The notes below the pieces were generated by a model. The model had not been told where the DNA came from, made no database searches, and was given only the letters and a program-made list of their open reading frames with translations. A program made the translations under genes and the position numbers. Below are positions 1 to 8,303 of a DNA stretch of 64,000 nucleotides, in pieces. Position 1 is the stretch's first letter; every line of letters starts with the position of its first letter. The DNA is from Mesorhizobium sp. SOD10. Lineage in GTDB: Bacteria; Pseudomonadota; Alphaproteobacteria; Rhizobiales; Rhizobiaceae. The stretch is from NCBI GenBank assembly GCA_000824805.1, contig CCNA01000001.1:537838-601837 (forward strand), in the 5' to 3' direction.

Positions 1-105
1 GCGCCGCGCTGCGATCGCGCCTTCGCGCCATGCGGCTCCATCGCACCACCGCTGACGAGGCTCACCGCATGCCATGCCGCCCGCTGCCACGCGGTGACGC
101 CATGA
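1..105 (+). CDS. Peptide-type ABC transporter ATPase (DppD-like), C-terminal fragment
   Basis: Only the last 34 codons lie in the window; the frame is open from base 1 and ends in TGA at 103-105. The peptide has the cysteine-containing tail typical of the oligopeptide/dipeptide ATPase C-terminal extension: a PRC near the start, a later C and PPL, and a final RCHAVTP-type ending. The same kind of tail is seen in the complete DppD-like protein at 52534-53523. The stop overlaps the ATG of the next gene (ATGA), the usual coupling between DppD and DppF partners. Nothing can be said about its nucleotide-binding domain, which is outside the window. Confidence 0.75.
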   Translation, partial: APRCDRAFAPCGSIAPPLTRLTACHAARCHAVTP

Positions 106-1130
106 GCCCGCTGCTTGCCGTCGAGGACCTCTCGGTCAGCTTCGTGCGCGGCAGCCTGCTCGACCGGCTGATCAACCCGTTCCCGTTGCCCGGCTTCAAC
201 GTCGTCGACGGCGTCACGCTGTCGCTCATGCCGGCCGAGACGCTTGGGCTGGTCGGTGAATCCGGCTCCGGCAAGACGACGCTGGCCCGCACCATCCTCG
301 GCCTCATCCGGGCGGCAGCCGGTCGTATCGTGTTCGAGGGGAGGGAGGTCGCGACGCCGTCCGACTTTCGTGCCATGCGCCGGCGCTCGGCGATGATGTT
401 CCAGGATCCGGTCGCCTCGCTCAGCCCGCGCCTGCGCGTCGGCACGCTGCTCACCGAACCGCAGGTCATCCAGGGACTGCCGATGCCGGATCGGCGCGCG
501 GCGGCCAAGGCGCTGCTGGCGCTGGTCGGCTTGCCCGCCTCCTTCGTCGACCGCTTTCCGCATGAATTGTCGGGCGGGCAGGCTCGTCGCGTCGGCGTTG
601 CGCGGGCGCTTGCGATGAAGCCGCATCTGCTGCTTGCCGACGAGCCGACAGCCGGGCTCGATGTGTCGGTGCAGGGCGATGTGCTCAACCTCATCGGCGA
701 GCTCAAGCGCGAGCTCGGCTTCGCCGCCATGATCGTCACCCACAATCTGGCGATGATCCGCCACGTCAGCGATCGGCTCGCCATCATGTATCTGGGGCGG
801 CTCGTCGAGACGGGACCGACGCAAGAGGTGTTCTCAGCCCCATTGCATCCCTATACCGCGACACTGATCCGCTCCGAGCCGTTTCCCGATCCGCGCCGGC
901 GCAGCCACAACCCTGCCGTCACCGGCGAAATTCCGAGCGTGTTCCGGCGACCTGCCGGGTGCGAGTTCCACACGCGCTGTCCCCTCGTGCAATCCCGCTG
1001 CAAGACCGAGGCGCCGGTCTATCGGCCGATGGGGGCCGGCCGCATGGTGCGCTGCCATTTCCCGCTGCAGACCGGCGGGCAAGAACGGGAAGCCGTCTTA
1101 CGCGCTTCCGCAAACCAAAGGGGAAACTGA
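102..1130 (+). CDS. Peptide-type ABC transporter ATP-binding protein (DppF/OppF-like)
   Basis: A 342-residue ATPase that would energise import of an oligopeptide, opine or similar solute at the inner membrane. I start it at ATG 102, which overlaps the previous stop; an upstream in-frame ATG at 30 lies inside the previous gene. The Walker A motif GESGSGKTT, Q-loop (FQDP), ABC signature LSGGQ, Walker B (LLLADEP) and H-loop (VTHN) are all present. The C-terminal oligopeptide-type extension holds C-x6-C and further cysteines (HTRCPLVQSRC). The gene sits between a DppD-like end and a binding protein; the matching permeases must lie upstream. Substrate is unknown. Confidence 0.9.
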   Translation: MSPLLAVEDLSVSFVRGSLLDRLINPFPLPGFNVVDGVTLSLMPAETLGLVGESGSGKTTLARTILGLIRAAAGRIVFEGREVATPSDFRAMRRRSAMMFQDPVASLSPRLRVGTLLTEPQVIQGLPMPDRRAAAKALLALVGLPASFVDRFPHELSGGQARRVGVARALAMKPHLLLADEPTAGLDVSVQGDVLNLIGELKRELGFAAMIVTHNLAMIRHVSDRLAIMYLGRLVETGPTQEVFSAPLHPYTATLIRSEPFPDPRRRSHNPAVTGEIPSVFRRPAGCEFHTRCPLVQSRCKTEAPVYRPMGAGRMVRCHFPLQTGGQEREAVLRASANQRGN

Positions 1131-1131
1131 A

Positions 1132-2694
1132 ATGACGAAATGGACAATGGACAGACGTGCATTCCTGAAAGCCGCTGGCGTGCTGGGCGCCGGCCTGGCG
1201 ATGAAGCCGGGCTTTGCCTGGGCGGCGGCCGGCGACACGCTGCGCATCCGCATGGAAGGCGATCTGCAGACGCTTGATCCCGCGTTCATGATCGGCGGCA
1301 TCGAAGACGTCATGATGCGCGGCATTTATGTGTCGCTGAACCGTCTTGGCGATCTCAGGCAAGGTTCGCCATGGTCGCTGTGGGGTGCGGAGAAGCTTGA
1401 GCTGAAGGATCCGAAAACCATCGCCTTCACCCTGATCGATGGGCTGAAATGGTCGAACGGTCTTGGTCCGGTCACCGCCGAAGACGTGAAATTCTCCTAC
1501 GAGCGTATAGCCGACCCGAAGCTGTCGTCGCCCTGGGCTTATCAGTTCGAAAAGCTGGACCGTGTCGAGGTCGTCGACGCCAGATCCGGTATCATCCACC
1601 TCAAGGACCCGTACCAGCCGATCTTCGTCACCAGCCTGCCTTACTATGGCGGCCACATCATCAGCCGCGCCGGCACCGAGAAGGCCGGCGGAAAATTCAC
1701 CACCGAGCCGCCGGCGACCTGCGGTCCCTATCTCTTCTCGGATTGGCAGCAGAAGCAGAAGGTGACGCTGACCGCCAATCCTGACTGGCCAGGACCGAAG
1801 CCGGATTTCGGCAAGGTCGAGATCTATGTCGTCGCCGACGATCAGGCGGCGCAATTGGCCTACGAGGCCGATGCTTTCGACTACACAAAGATCGCCATTT
1901 CGGCGACCAAGGCCGTGAAGGCCAAACCGCCCGCCAACACCAGCCTCATCGAGGCGCAGTCGACCCGCTATGTCTGGCTGACGATCAACATGCTGAGCCC
2001 GCGCCTCAAGGATCTGAAGGTGCGGCAAGCCGTGCAGTACGGCGTCGACGTCGGGCAGATCCTGACCGGCGTCTATGACGATCTCACCAAGCGCTCCACC
2101 GGCGTCGTCCAGCCCGGCACGAAATTCGCGCGCCCGAGCAATCTGATCGCGGCGCCCGATTATGAAAAGTCCGCCGCCTTGCTCGCCGAGGCAGGCGTCA
2201 GCGACTTGTCATTGACGTTGACGGTGATGAACGATTCGATCCGCACGGCGGCCGCGCAGATCATCCAGGCGAGCCTCGAGCAGGCCGGCATCAAGGTCGA
2301 GATCCAGCCTTATGACGAAGCCGCCTTCTGGGGCGTCGGCGACAAGACGCAAGGCGACGGCTATAAGAACATCGACCTGGCGCTGATGGATTTCGCCGGC
2401 GGCGTCGATCCGTCCGAGAACCTCGTCTGGTTTCGCCCTGACCAGATCGGCGCCTACAATTGGTCCGGCTTCGACAGTCCCGAATTCGAGACCTGCTATC
2501 AGCAATTGATTGCCGAAAGCGACGAGGCCAAGCGCATCGCCTTGTCCAACCGCATGGAGGATCTGATGGAGCAGTCCGGCGGTTTCGTCTTCATCTGCCA
2601 CCAGCCGCTGGTTGCGATTCATAGGACCGTGTTCGAACCCGTCATCTATCCGGACGGTCACCCCAATCCTGTGCTGTTCAAGAAGACGGCGTGA
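1132..2694 (+). CDS. ABC transporter substrate-binding protein, peptide/nickel family (SBP_bac_5)
   Basis: A 520-residue periplasmic binding protein. The N-terminus carries a twin-arginine-like signal (DRRAFLKAAG followed by a hydrophobic stretch ending in AWAAA), so it is probably exported folded. The family hallmark is visible near residue 110: a WSNG segment followed by VTAEDVKFSYERI. The length is normal for family 5 solute-binding proteins. It starts one base after the ATPase stop, with a purine-rich GGGGAA upstream of ATG 1132, so it is the last gene of the transporter operon. The ligand cannot be read from sequence; the adjacent amidohydrolase, Rieske and HD oxygenase genes hint at an organic nitrogen or amine compound, which is inference. 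Confidence 0.9.
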   Translation: MTKWTMDRRAFLKAAGVLGAGLAMKPGFAWAAAGDTLRIRMEGDLQTLDPAFMIGGIEDVMMRGIYVSLNRLGDLRQGSPWSLWGAEKLELKDPKTIAFTLIDGLKWSNGLGPVTAEDVKFSYERIADPKLSSPWAYQFEKLDRVEVVDARSGIIHLKDPYQPIFVTSLPYYGGHIISRAGTEKAGGKFTTEPPATCGPYLFSDWQQKQKVTLTANPDWPGPKPDFGKVEIYVVADDQAAQLAYEADAFDYTKIAISATKAVKAKPPANTSLIEAQSTRYVWLTINMLSPRLKDLKVRQAVQYGVDVGQILTGVYDDLTKRSTGVVQPGTKFARPSNLIAAPDYEKSAALLAEAGVSDLSLTLTVMNDSIRTAAAQIIQASLEQAGIKVEIQPYDEAAFWGVGDKTQGDGYKNIDLALMDFAGGVDPSENLVWFRPDQIGAYNWSGFDSPEFETCYQQLIAESDEAKRIALSNRMEDLMEQSGGFVFICHQPLVAIHRTVFEPVIYPDGHPNPVLFKKTA

Positions 2695-2737
2695 TCGCTT
2701 GATGGACAGGACGGGCGCAATCCATTAGCTGGGCTGC

Positions 2738-3415
2738 ATGACGCAAGCCCAACCGGAAGATGCAAAAAGGAAGCGCGGCGCGAAGAAGGCGCCACGCTTC
2801 AGCCGCGAGCAGGCGGATGTGCGCCGCTCCATGCTGATCGAGGCGGCGACGCGGTGCCTGTCTGTCGGCGGCATCGGCGCCTTCACCATAGATCGCATCT
2901 GCAAGGAGGCCGGCGTCTCGCGCGGCCTCATCAACCACCACTTCGAAAGCCTCGACGGGCTGCTGGTCGAAGTCTACAAGTCCTCGCTCTATGCCAGCGT
3001 CAACAACCAGATCGACGAAGCCAAGCGCCGCCGCGCCGAGGCGTCCGGCTGGCCCCCGGAGGCCGCGCTGGCTGCCCTGGTGCGGTCCAACTTCGCGCCG
3101 GAATATTTCAGCCGCGAGAACCTGCTGATCTGGCTGTCCTTGTGGGGCGAGATCGCCGTCAACGCTCGGCTCAAGGCGGCGCATCGCGAGCTCTACGACG
3201 CTTACCGCGCCGAACTTGCCGAGGACATCGCGGCGGTTGCTGTTGAGCGTGGAAGGCAGGTCGACGCTTCCGCGCTGGCGCGCAATTTCATCGCGCTGGT
3301 CGACGGGCTCTGGCTCGAATGGTGCCTCGACGAAAGCGTGGTGACGCCGCAGGCAGCGGAGGCGGCAGGGTTCGAGATGCTCGAAGCGCAGGTCGGACCG
3401 CTGCGGGACAGTTGA
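2738..3415 (+). CDS. TetR family transcriptional regulator (BetI-like)
   Basis: 225 residues. After a lysine/arginine-rich leader there is a TetR helix-turn-helix at about residues 28-75, with IDRICKEAGVSRGLINHHF as recognition region; the phrase GLINHHF resembles the GLVNHYF of BetI-type repressors. The C-terminal half is helical and would bind the effector. The gene lies 43 bp behind the binding protein on the same strand, so it may be co-transcribed and control the importer. The ribosome-binding site before ATG 2738 is weak. I found no clear palindrome just upstream, so its operator is unknown. Confidence 0.88.
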   Translation: MTQAQPEDAKRKRGAKKAPRFSREQADVRRSMLIEAATRCLSVGGIGAFTIDRICKEAGVSRGLINHHFESLDGLLVEVYKSSLYASVNNQIDEAKRRRAEASGWPPEAALAALVRSNFAPEYFSRENLLIWLSLWGEIAVNARLKAAHRELYDAYRAELAEDIAAVAVERGRQVDASALARNFIALVDGLWLEWCLDESVVTPQAAEAAGFEMLEAQVGPLRDS

Positions 3416-3487
3416 ATGTGAGGGCAGCGCTGCTTTGCACCTTGCTGCGTAAGGCTGCCTCAACCTTTCTTGCTTCCTGGACAGCGG

Positions 3488-4333
3488 CTATCCGGTCATC
3501 TGCTTGAGCGCCTTGAGCAGGCGAACATGGGTGTGGGAATGATGGTGCCTGACATGAACGGCCGAATAGATGGGATGTGAAATCTTCGGCGCATCGGCGA
3601 CGAACTCCGCCACGCCCTCCTGCCGCAATCTGGTCGCCACCGCCTCGGTGACGAAAGCGGTCCCGCCCCGGCTCCGCAGGAGATAGGCGACGGCGCCGCC
3701 ATTTCCGGTCGAGACGGGGGTGTTCTCAAGCTCCGGCAGCATCTGCCTGTGGGCCCGGTTGAAGAAGGCCGAGTAGTTGGCCCGGATATAGTCGGCCGGC
3801 GTGACTGCGCCGAAGGTAAGGCCGCGCGTCGATACCATGACGAAATTCTCCTCGGCGATCTGCTCGTAATGCATGTCCGGCAGGTGCTGCGGCGAATAGA
3901 GCACCGCCAGATCGAGGCTGCCGGTTGTGAGATCGAGGATCATCTGGTTGGAGTAGTCGATCTCGACGTAGATCGCCAATTTGGGCAGCGTCGCCCGCAC
4001 CCATTCCAGCCATCCTTCCAGCACGCGCTCATAAAGCTCGAACTGGATGCCGATGCGGATCAGCCGGTCGAACTGGCCGACCGCCTGGATTTCGCGGCGG
4101 GCGTCGAGCCAGCGCAGCCTGACCGCGCGCGCATGCTCCTCGAACCTCAGGCCGGCGACGGTCGGCTCCGTGCCGCTCTTGCCGCGGATGAAGAGCTGCT
4201 TGTCCAGCAGTGTCTCGAGCGTGCGGATGCGGCTCGAAACGGTGGACTGGGTGATGCCAAGGCGCTCCGCCGTCCTGTTGAAGTTGCGGCTTTCGATCAG
4301 GTCCAGGAATGTGTCCAAGAGTTCAATCTGCAT
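3488..4333 (-). CDS. LysR family transcriptional regulator
   Basis: 281 residues with the standard LysR architecture: an N-terminal winged helix-turn-helix at residues 2-60 (FLDLIESRNFNRTAERLGITQ, then STVSSRIRTLE), a linker helix, and a periplasmic-binding-like effector domain from about residue 90. It is divergent from the amidohydrolase-Rieske-HD gene set, the classical arrangement for an activator of a catabolic operon. The 173-bp gap to the likely start of the amidohydrolase contains the dyad at 4398-4416. The inducer is unknown but is likely the substrate of the divergent genes. Confidence 0.9.
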   Translation of the reverse strand: MQIELLDTFLDLIESRNFNRTAERLGITQSTVSSRIRTLETLLDKQLFIRGKSGTEPTVAGLRFEEHARAVRLRWLDARREIQAVGQFDRLIRIGIQFELYERVLEGWLEWVRATLPKLAIYVEIDYSNQMILDLTTGSLDLAVLYSPQHLPDMHYEQIAEENFVMVSTRGLTFGAVTPADYIRANYSAFFNRAHRQMLPELENTPVSTGNGGAVAYLLRSRGGTAFVTEAVATRLRQEGVAEFVADAPKISHPIYSAVHVRHHHSHTHVRLLKALKQMTG

Positions 4334-4397
4334 CTCGGCTATCCAGCGCCAGCAATTCTTTCATGGCTAACGCTTTTCGGGGCGGTCCGACAACGGG

Positions 4398-4416
4398 TAA
4401 TCGGATTCGTCGATTA
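4398..4416. promoter_or_regulatory. Probable LysR-binding dyad in the divergent promoter
   Basis: TAATCG and CGATTA form six-base inverted arms separated by seven bases, giving the T-N11-A spacing expected of LysR boxes. The site lies 65 bp from the LysR start and 91 bp from the likely amidohydrolase start, so one site could serve both autorepression and activation. No protein-binding data can be inferred beyond the symmetry. Confidence 0.5.
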
Positions 4417-4506
4417 ACGTCCCGCCGCTGGCGGCGTTGCCGGCTCTGCCTTGGAAGCGCACGTTTGCCGCAACTCTCGTTCCACTCAATGGCAGGCAAG
4501 ACATCC

Positions 4507-5592
4507 ATGTTCATCGTCGACACCGACGTTCACAATTACTGGTCCAGCGCCGAGGTGTTGCTGCCCTATCTCGAACCCTACTGGCGCGATTTCCTGATGC
4601 GCGGCGAGAAGCCCGGGCCGAGGGGAAGCTTTCCGCATGGTCACCGTCCGTGGCTGCACCCGGAAGGGTTCTCGAGGCACGACATCCGCCCGGAGACCGA
4701 GGAGGACAATTACCTGATCATGAAGGAGAGGCACCTCGATCTCTACGACATCGATGTTGCGATCCTCACCGCCGACGAGCCCTTGGAAGCCTCGACTCTT
4801 GCCAACTACCACTATGCCAACGCACTGGTGAAAGCCTACAATGACTACATGATCGACTGGTGGCTGCCGAAGGATAGCCGCTTCAAGGGATCGATCATCA
4901 TTTCGCCGACCGATCCCCATGGCGCCGCGGCCGAGATCCGGCGTCTCGGCCGCCACAAGGACATTGTCCAGGTCCTGGCGAGCCACGGCTCGCAACGCCC
5001 CTATGGCGATCCCTTCTACAATCCGATCCACGAAGCCTGCGCCGAGGTCGGGCTGCCCTTCGCCATCCATTTCGGCGGGCAAGGCGGCGTCAACCACAAC
5101 GCGGTCGCCAGCGGCCCGACCGCCTATTATTGGGAAACGCACGCCTTGCTCAGCCAGCCGGCGATGACCCATGTGGTCAGCATGATCTCCAACGGCGTGT
5201 TCGAAAAATATCCCGACCTCTATTTCGTCGTGATCGAGTGCGGCGTGTCGTGGGTGCCTTCGCTGATGTGGCGGCTTGATGCCAACTTCAAGGCGCTGCG
5301 AAAGGAGACGCCGTGGCTGAAGATGCTGCCGTCGGAATATTGCCGCCGCAACATCCGCTTCAGCACCCAGCCGTTGGAGCAACCCCAGAACGTCAGGCAT
5401 CTGTGGGAAACGCTGGAGCACATGGACGGCCAGAACACGCTGCTTTTCGCCTCCGACTACCCGCACTGGGACTTTGACGCGCCGACCAATCTGCACATCC
5501 CATCGGGCTGGCGCGACAAGATCATGGGGCTGAATGCGTTGGAGGTCTACAAGCGCATCGAGGCTCCAGCGGCAGCCGTGAGGGTCGCCTGA
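4507..5592 (+). CDS. Amidohydrolase family protein (amidohydrolase_2, PF04909-like)
   Basis: 361 residues from ATG 4507; ATG 4489 (six residues longer) is also possible, and longer extensions would run into the LysR promoter. The start MFIVDTDVHNYW gives the N-terminal D-x-H metal motif, and FASDYPHWDFDAP near the C-terminus is the typical late aspartate motif of metal-dependent TIM-barrel hydrolases/decarboxylases. Internal metal-ligand candidates include the H of FAIHFGG. The family contains hydrolases and non-oxidative decarboxylases, so the reaction is not settled. Its stop overlaps the Rieske gene start by one base, showing translational coupling. Confidence 0.85.
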   Translation: MFIVDTDVHNYWSSAEVLLPYLEPYWRDFLMRGEKPGPRGSFPHGHRPWLHPEGFSRHDIRPETEEDNYLIMKERHLDLYDIDVAILTADEPLEASTLANYHYANALVKAYNDYMIDWWLPKDSRFKGSIIISPTDPHGAAAEIRRLGRHKDIVQVLASHGSQRPYGDPFYNPIHEACAEVGLPFAIHFGGQGGVNHNAVASGPTAYYWETHALLSQPAMTHVVSMISNGVFEKYPDLYFVVIECGVSWVPSLMWRLDANFKALRKETPWLKMLPSEYCRRNIRFSTQPLEQPQNVRHLWETLEHMDGQNTLLFASDYPHWDFDAPTNLHIPSGWRDKIMGLNALEVYKRIEAPAAAVRVA

Positions 5593-5969
5593 TGAGCGCC
5601 GCAACAACCGCGGCGGCGCGGACCTTTGCCTGCAAGGCCGCCGACGTCGCTGTAGGCAAACCCAGGATCGTCACCATCGGCCGCATCCGCGTCGGCATAT
5701 TCCAGCTCGAGGATGGCTATGCCGCGCTGCTCAACATCTGCCCCCATCGGGCGGGCAATCTATGCGAGGGGCCGGTATCGGGCACCAATCGGCAAACCGA
5801 CAAGACGGAATTCATCTATGAGCGCGCCGGAGAGCTCATTCGCTGCGCCTGGCACGGATGGGAGTTCGACATCCGGTCAGGCAAATGCCTTGTCGACGAG
5901 AAGCTCAGGGCGCGCACCTTTCCCGTTCATGTCGACGGCGACGACCTCTATCTCGAAATACGCCGCTGA
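5592..5969 (+). CDS. Rieske [2Fe-2S] ferredoxin-like protein
   Basis: 125 residues, the size of a stand-alone Rieske ferredoxin rather than an oxygenase alpha subunit. Both cluster boxes are visible: C50-P-H52 (CPHRAG) and C85-A-W-H88 (CAWHGWEFD). A 20-residue insertion rich in polar residues (GTNRQTDKTEF) separates the boxes and is longer than in many Rieske ferredoxins. There is no catalytic mononuclear iron domain, so the likely role is electron delivery. The gene starts within the amidohydrolase stop and is followed 33 bp later by a candidate diiron oxygenase, its most plausible partner. Confidence 0.9.
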   Translation: MSAATTAAARTFACKAADVAVGKPRIVTIGRIRVGIFQLEDGYAALLNICPHRAGNLCEGPVSGTNRQTDKTEFIYERAGELIRCAWHGWEFDIRSGKCLVDEKLRARTFPVHVDGDDLYLEIRR

Positions 5970-6002
5970 CCGCAATGTGCCGTAAACTTTGGAGTTTCGA
6001 CA

Positions 6003-6626
6003 ATGGAAACCGTGAAGTTCACCCAGATGAAGGATGGCGACCGCGAGGACTATGCCTTCCTGACCGAACATGAGACCGAATACGCCGCCGGCACGGCCGA
6101 CCGGCTGCTGGCGGCGATGGTCGAACTCGACAAATCGCTATCGGGCTACAAGGTGACGCGACTCGGCCATTCGCTGCAGGCCGCCACGCGCGCCTGGAAT
6201 GCCGGCGCCGATATCGACTGGGTGGTGTCGGCGCTCCTGCATGACATCGGCGACATCTACGCGCCCTACAATCACGACGAATACGCGGCCGCCATCTTGC
6301 GTCCATTCGTACGCGAGCAATGCGCCTGGGTGGTGGAAAAGCATGGCGATTTCCAGCTGATCTACTATGGCGCGCATGTCGGTGCGAATCCGCACAAGCG
6401 GGATGCGTTCAGGGACAACGCCTATTTCGACGACTGCGCCGAGTTCTGCGAGAAGTGGGACCAGTCGAGCTTCGATCCGGATTATCCGACACGGCCACTG
6501 AACTTCTTCGCGCCGCTGGTGCGGGAAGTGTTCGCCCGCAAGAGCCACGATCCCGCTGTCGTCAGGCCCGGAACGCGCATTGCGATGTCGGATGACGCGG
6601 CCGCCGCCGAGCGGTCGGGCATGTAG
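6003..6626 (+). CDS. HD-domain protein, candidate PhnZ-like diiron oxygenase
   Basis: 207 residues. The histidine pattern is H56 (GHSLQA), H80-D81 (LLHDIGD), H91 (NHDEYAA), H114 (EKHGD) and a late aspartate in KWDQSSFD. This matches what I recall for the mixed-valent diiron oxygenases PhnZ, TmpB and myo-inositol oxygenase better than a plain HD phosphohydrolase. Family knowledge suggests oxidative C-C or C-P or C-N cleavage of a hydroxylated substrate. It is the third gene behind an amidohydrolase and a Rieske ferredoxin, with its own GGAG site before ATG 6003. A hydrolase role is not excluded. Confidence 0.7.
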   Translation: METVKFTQMKDGDREDYAFLTEHETEYAAGTADRLLAAMVELDKSLSGYKVTRLGHSLQAATRAWNAGADIDWVVSALLHDIGDIYAPYNHDEYAAAILRPFVREQCAWVVEKHGDFQLIYYGAHVGANPHKRDAFRDNAYFDDCAEFCEKWDQSSFDPDYPTRPLNFFAPLVREVFARKSHDPAVVRPGTRIAMSDDAAAAERSGM

Positions 6627-6695
6627 CGAGACTGAGATATTTTTCAGGGGAGTGCCCCGGCCAGTCCTCCCTGCTTCTCCCTCGAAGGTTGCCCC

Positions 6696-8234
6696 TCAGT
6701 TCAAGGGCGATCCGCCTTCGCGCTTGCGCCGCTCCATATAGTCGCGCAGCGCCTCGTCGATGCCGGGATCGATCGGCGGCTGCTCATATTCAGCGACCAT
6801 GCGTTTCCAGATCACGTTGGCCCGTTCACGCGCGGTGATCTGGCCGCGTTCCATCCAGGTGTCATAGTTGTCCCAATTGGACACCAGCGGCGAATAGAAG
6901 GCGCGCTCATAGCGCTGCATGGTATGTGCGGCGCCGAAGAAATGCCCGGCCGGCCCGACCTCGCGCACAGCGTCCAGCGCCAGCGTGTCGATGTCGACGA
7001 CGGGCGGATCGAAATAGGCCGACATCATCTGCAGCATCTCGACATCGATCACCAGTTTCTCGAACGAAGCGGTCAGGCCGCCGCCGAGCCAGCCGGCCGC
7101 GTGCAGCACCAGATTGGCGCCGCCCATCAGGCAGCCCCACAAGGACATCGCGCTCTCGTAAGCCGCTTGCGCGTCGACCGCATTGGCGGCGGTGACGTTG
7201 CTGGAGCGGAACGGCACGCCGATCAGCCGGCAGAGCTGCCCGGTGATCTGCGCGGCCTGCGTATATTCCGGCGTGCCGAAGGCCGGCGCTCCGGTCTTCA
7301 TGTCGACATTGGAGGTGAAGCCCCCATACATCACCGGCACGCCGGGACGGACGATCTGCGTCAGCACGATGCCAGCCAGCGCCTCGGCATGCTGCTGCGA
7401 CAGCGCGCCGGCAAGCGTCACCGGGCTCATAGCTCCGGCCAGCGTGAACGGCGTGATGACGTTAACCTGGCCGTGCTCGGCCAATGCGATCAGCCCTTCG
7501 GCCATCGGCTCGTCGAGCTGCAGCGGTGAATTGGTGTTGATGATGCCGGTGAACACCGGCATCTCGCGCGCCAGATTTTCGCGCGTCGTGCCGAGCGAGA
7601 TCGCCACCATCTCCAGCGCGTCGACGGCGCGGCCGTGACCAAGCGCCTGCGGCTGCCAGTTCTTGTCGAGCAAAGTGATCTCGGCATAGTAGAGGTCGAG
7701 GTGCCGGGTGTTCTGATGCAGGTCGAGCGGTTCGAACGGCCCGCCGCCTTCCTGGTGCAGCACGTTGAAGGACTGGATGAGCTTCAGATAGTCGCACATC
7801 TCGGCATAGGAGCCGGGGCGACGGCCGCGGTCATTGTCCATGACATAGGCCGGCCCGCCGACCGACGACAGGATGCAGTGCCGCCCGCCGACCTTGACGT
7901 TCTTCTGAGGGTTGCGGGCGCGCAGCTCGAAGGATGAGGGTGCCATGGCGACGCGTTCCATCACCATGGCGCGGTCGAAGCGCACGCGCATCTCGCCTTC
8001 GTCGACGGTGCAGCCGGCCGCTCGATAGAGCTGGCGCGCCCGCGGCTGCAGCACGCGCATGCCGATCTCCTCGAGGATGGTGAGGCCCATTTCGTGGATA
8101 GCCTGCACCTGGTCGGCCGACAGGACCTCGATCGGCGCGTAGGGCCGCGTCAGCTGCTTCCACGACCGTTGCGCGATGCCGGCCACCTCGCGCTGGGGGC
8201 GACCGGGCCTGCGACGTGCGGCGATACGCTCCAT
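6696..8234 (-). CDS. MttB-superfamily (trimethylamine methyltransferase-like) protein, non-pyrrolysine
   Basis: 512 residues, full family length, with no in-frame amber codon, so it belongs to the non-pyrrolysine branch. Family-like segments include LSADQVQAIHEMGLTILEEIGMRV, a glycine-rich SVGGPAYV segment, VITPFTLAGAMSPVTLAG, and VMYGGFTSNVDMKTG. Characterised non-Pyl members (MtgB, MtpB) demethylate quaternary amines such as glycine betaine or proline betaine to a corrinoid protein; no corrinoid protein or methyltransferase partner is visible here. A strong AAGGAGG lies before ATG 8234. It is downstream of a TMADH-like gene on the same strand and probably co-transcribed. Substrate unknown. 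Confidence 0.85.
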   Translation of the reverse strand: MERIAARRRPGRPQREVAGIAQRSWKQLTRPYAPIEVLSADQVQAIHEMGLTILEEIGMRVLQPRARQLYRAAGCTVDEGEMRVRFDRAMVMERVAMAPSSFELRARNPQKNVKVGGRHCILSSVGGPAYVMDNDRGRRPGSYAEMCDYLKLIQSFNVLHQEGGGPFEPLDLHQNTRHLDLYYAEITLLDKNWQPQALGHGRAVDALEMVAISLGTTRENLAREMPVFTGIINTNSPLQLDEPMAEGLIALAEHGQVNVITPFTLAGAMSPVTLAGALSQQHAEALAGIVLTQIVRPGVPVMYGGFTSNVDMKTGAPAFGTPEYTQAAQITGQLCRLIGVPFRSSNVTAANAVDAQAAYESAMSLWGCLMGGANLVLHAAGWLGGGLTASFEKLVIDVEMLQMMSAYFDPPVVDIDTLALDAVREVGPAGHFFGAAHTMQRYERAFYSPLVSNWDNYDTWMERGQITARERANVIWKRMVAEYEQPPIDPGIDEALRDYMERRKREGGSPLN

Positions 8235-8255
8235 GGCTTTCTGGACCTCCTTGTT

Positions 8256-8302
8256 GACGCAATTCCGAACGGAAAACCCGTTCGCACTTTTCCTGGAATT
8301 GC
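8256..8302. repeat. Dispersed palindromic intergenic repeat, complete copy
   Basis: The 47-bp element is bounded by GCAATTCC (8259-8266) and GGAATTGC (8295-8302), with GGAAAACCCG in the middle and CTTTTCCT before the right arm. It fills the short gap between the MttB gene and the TMADH-like gene. Related sequences occur at 32631 and 50641, always outside genes. I recall very similar elements being common in Mesorhizobium genomes, but cannot check that here. Confidence 0.6.
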
Positions 8303-8303
8303 T

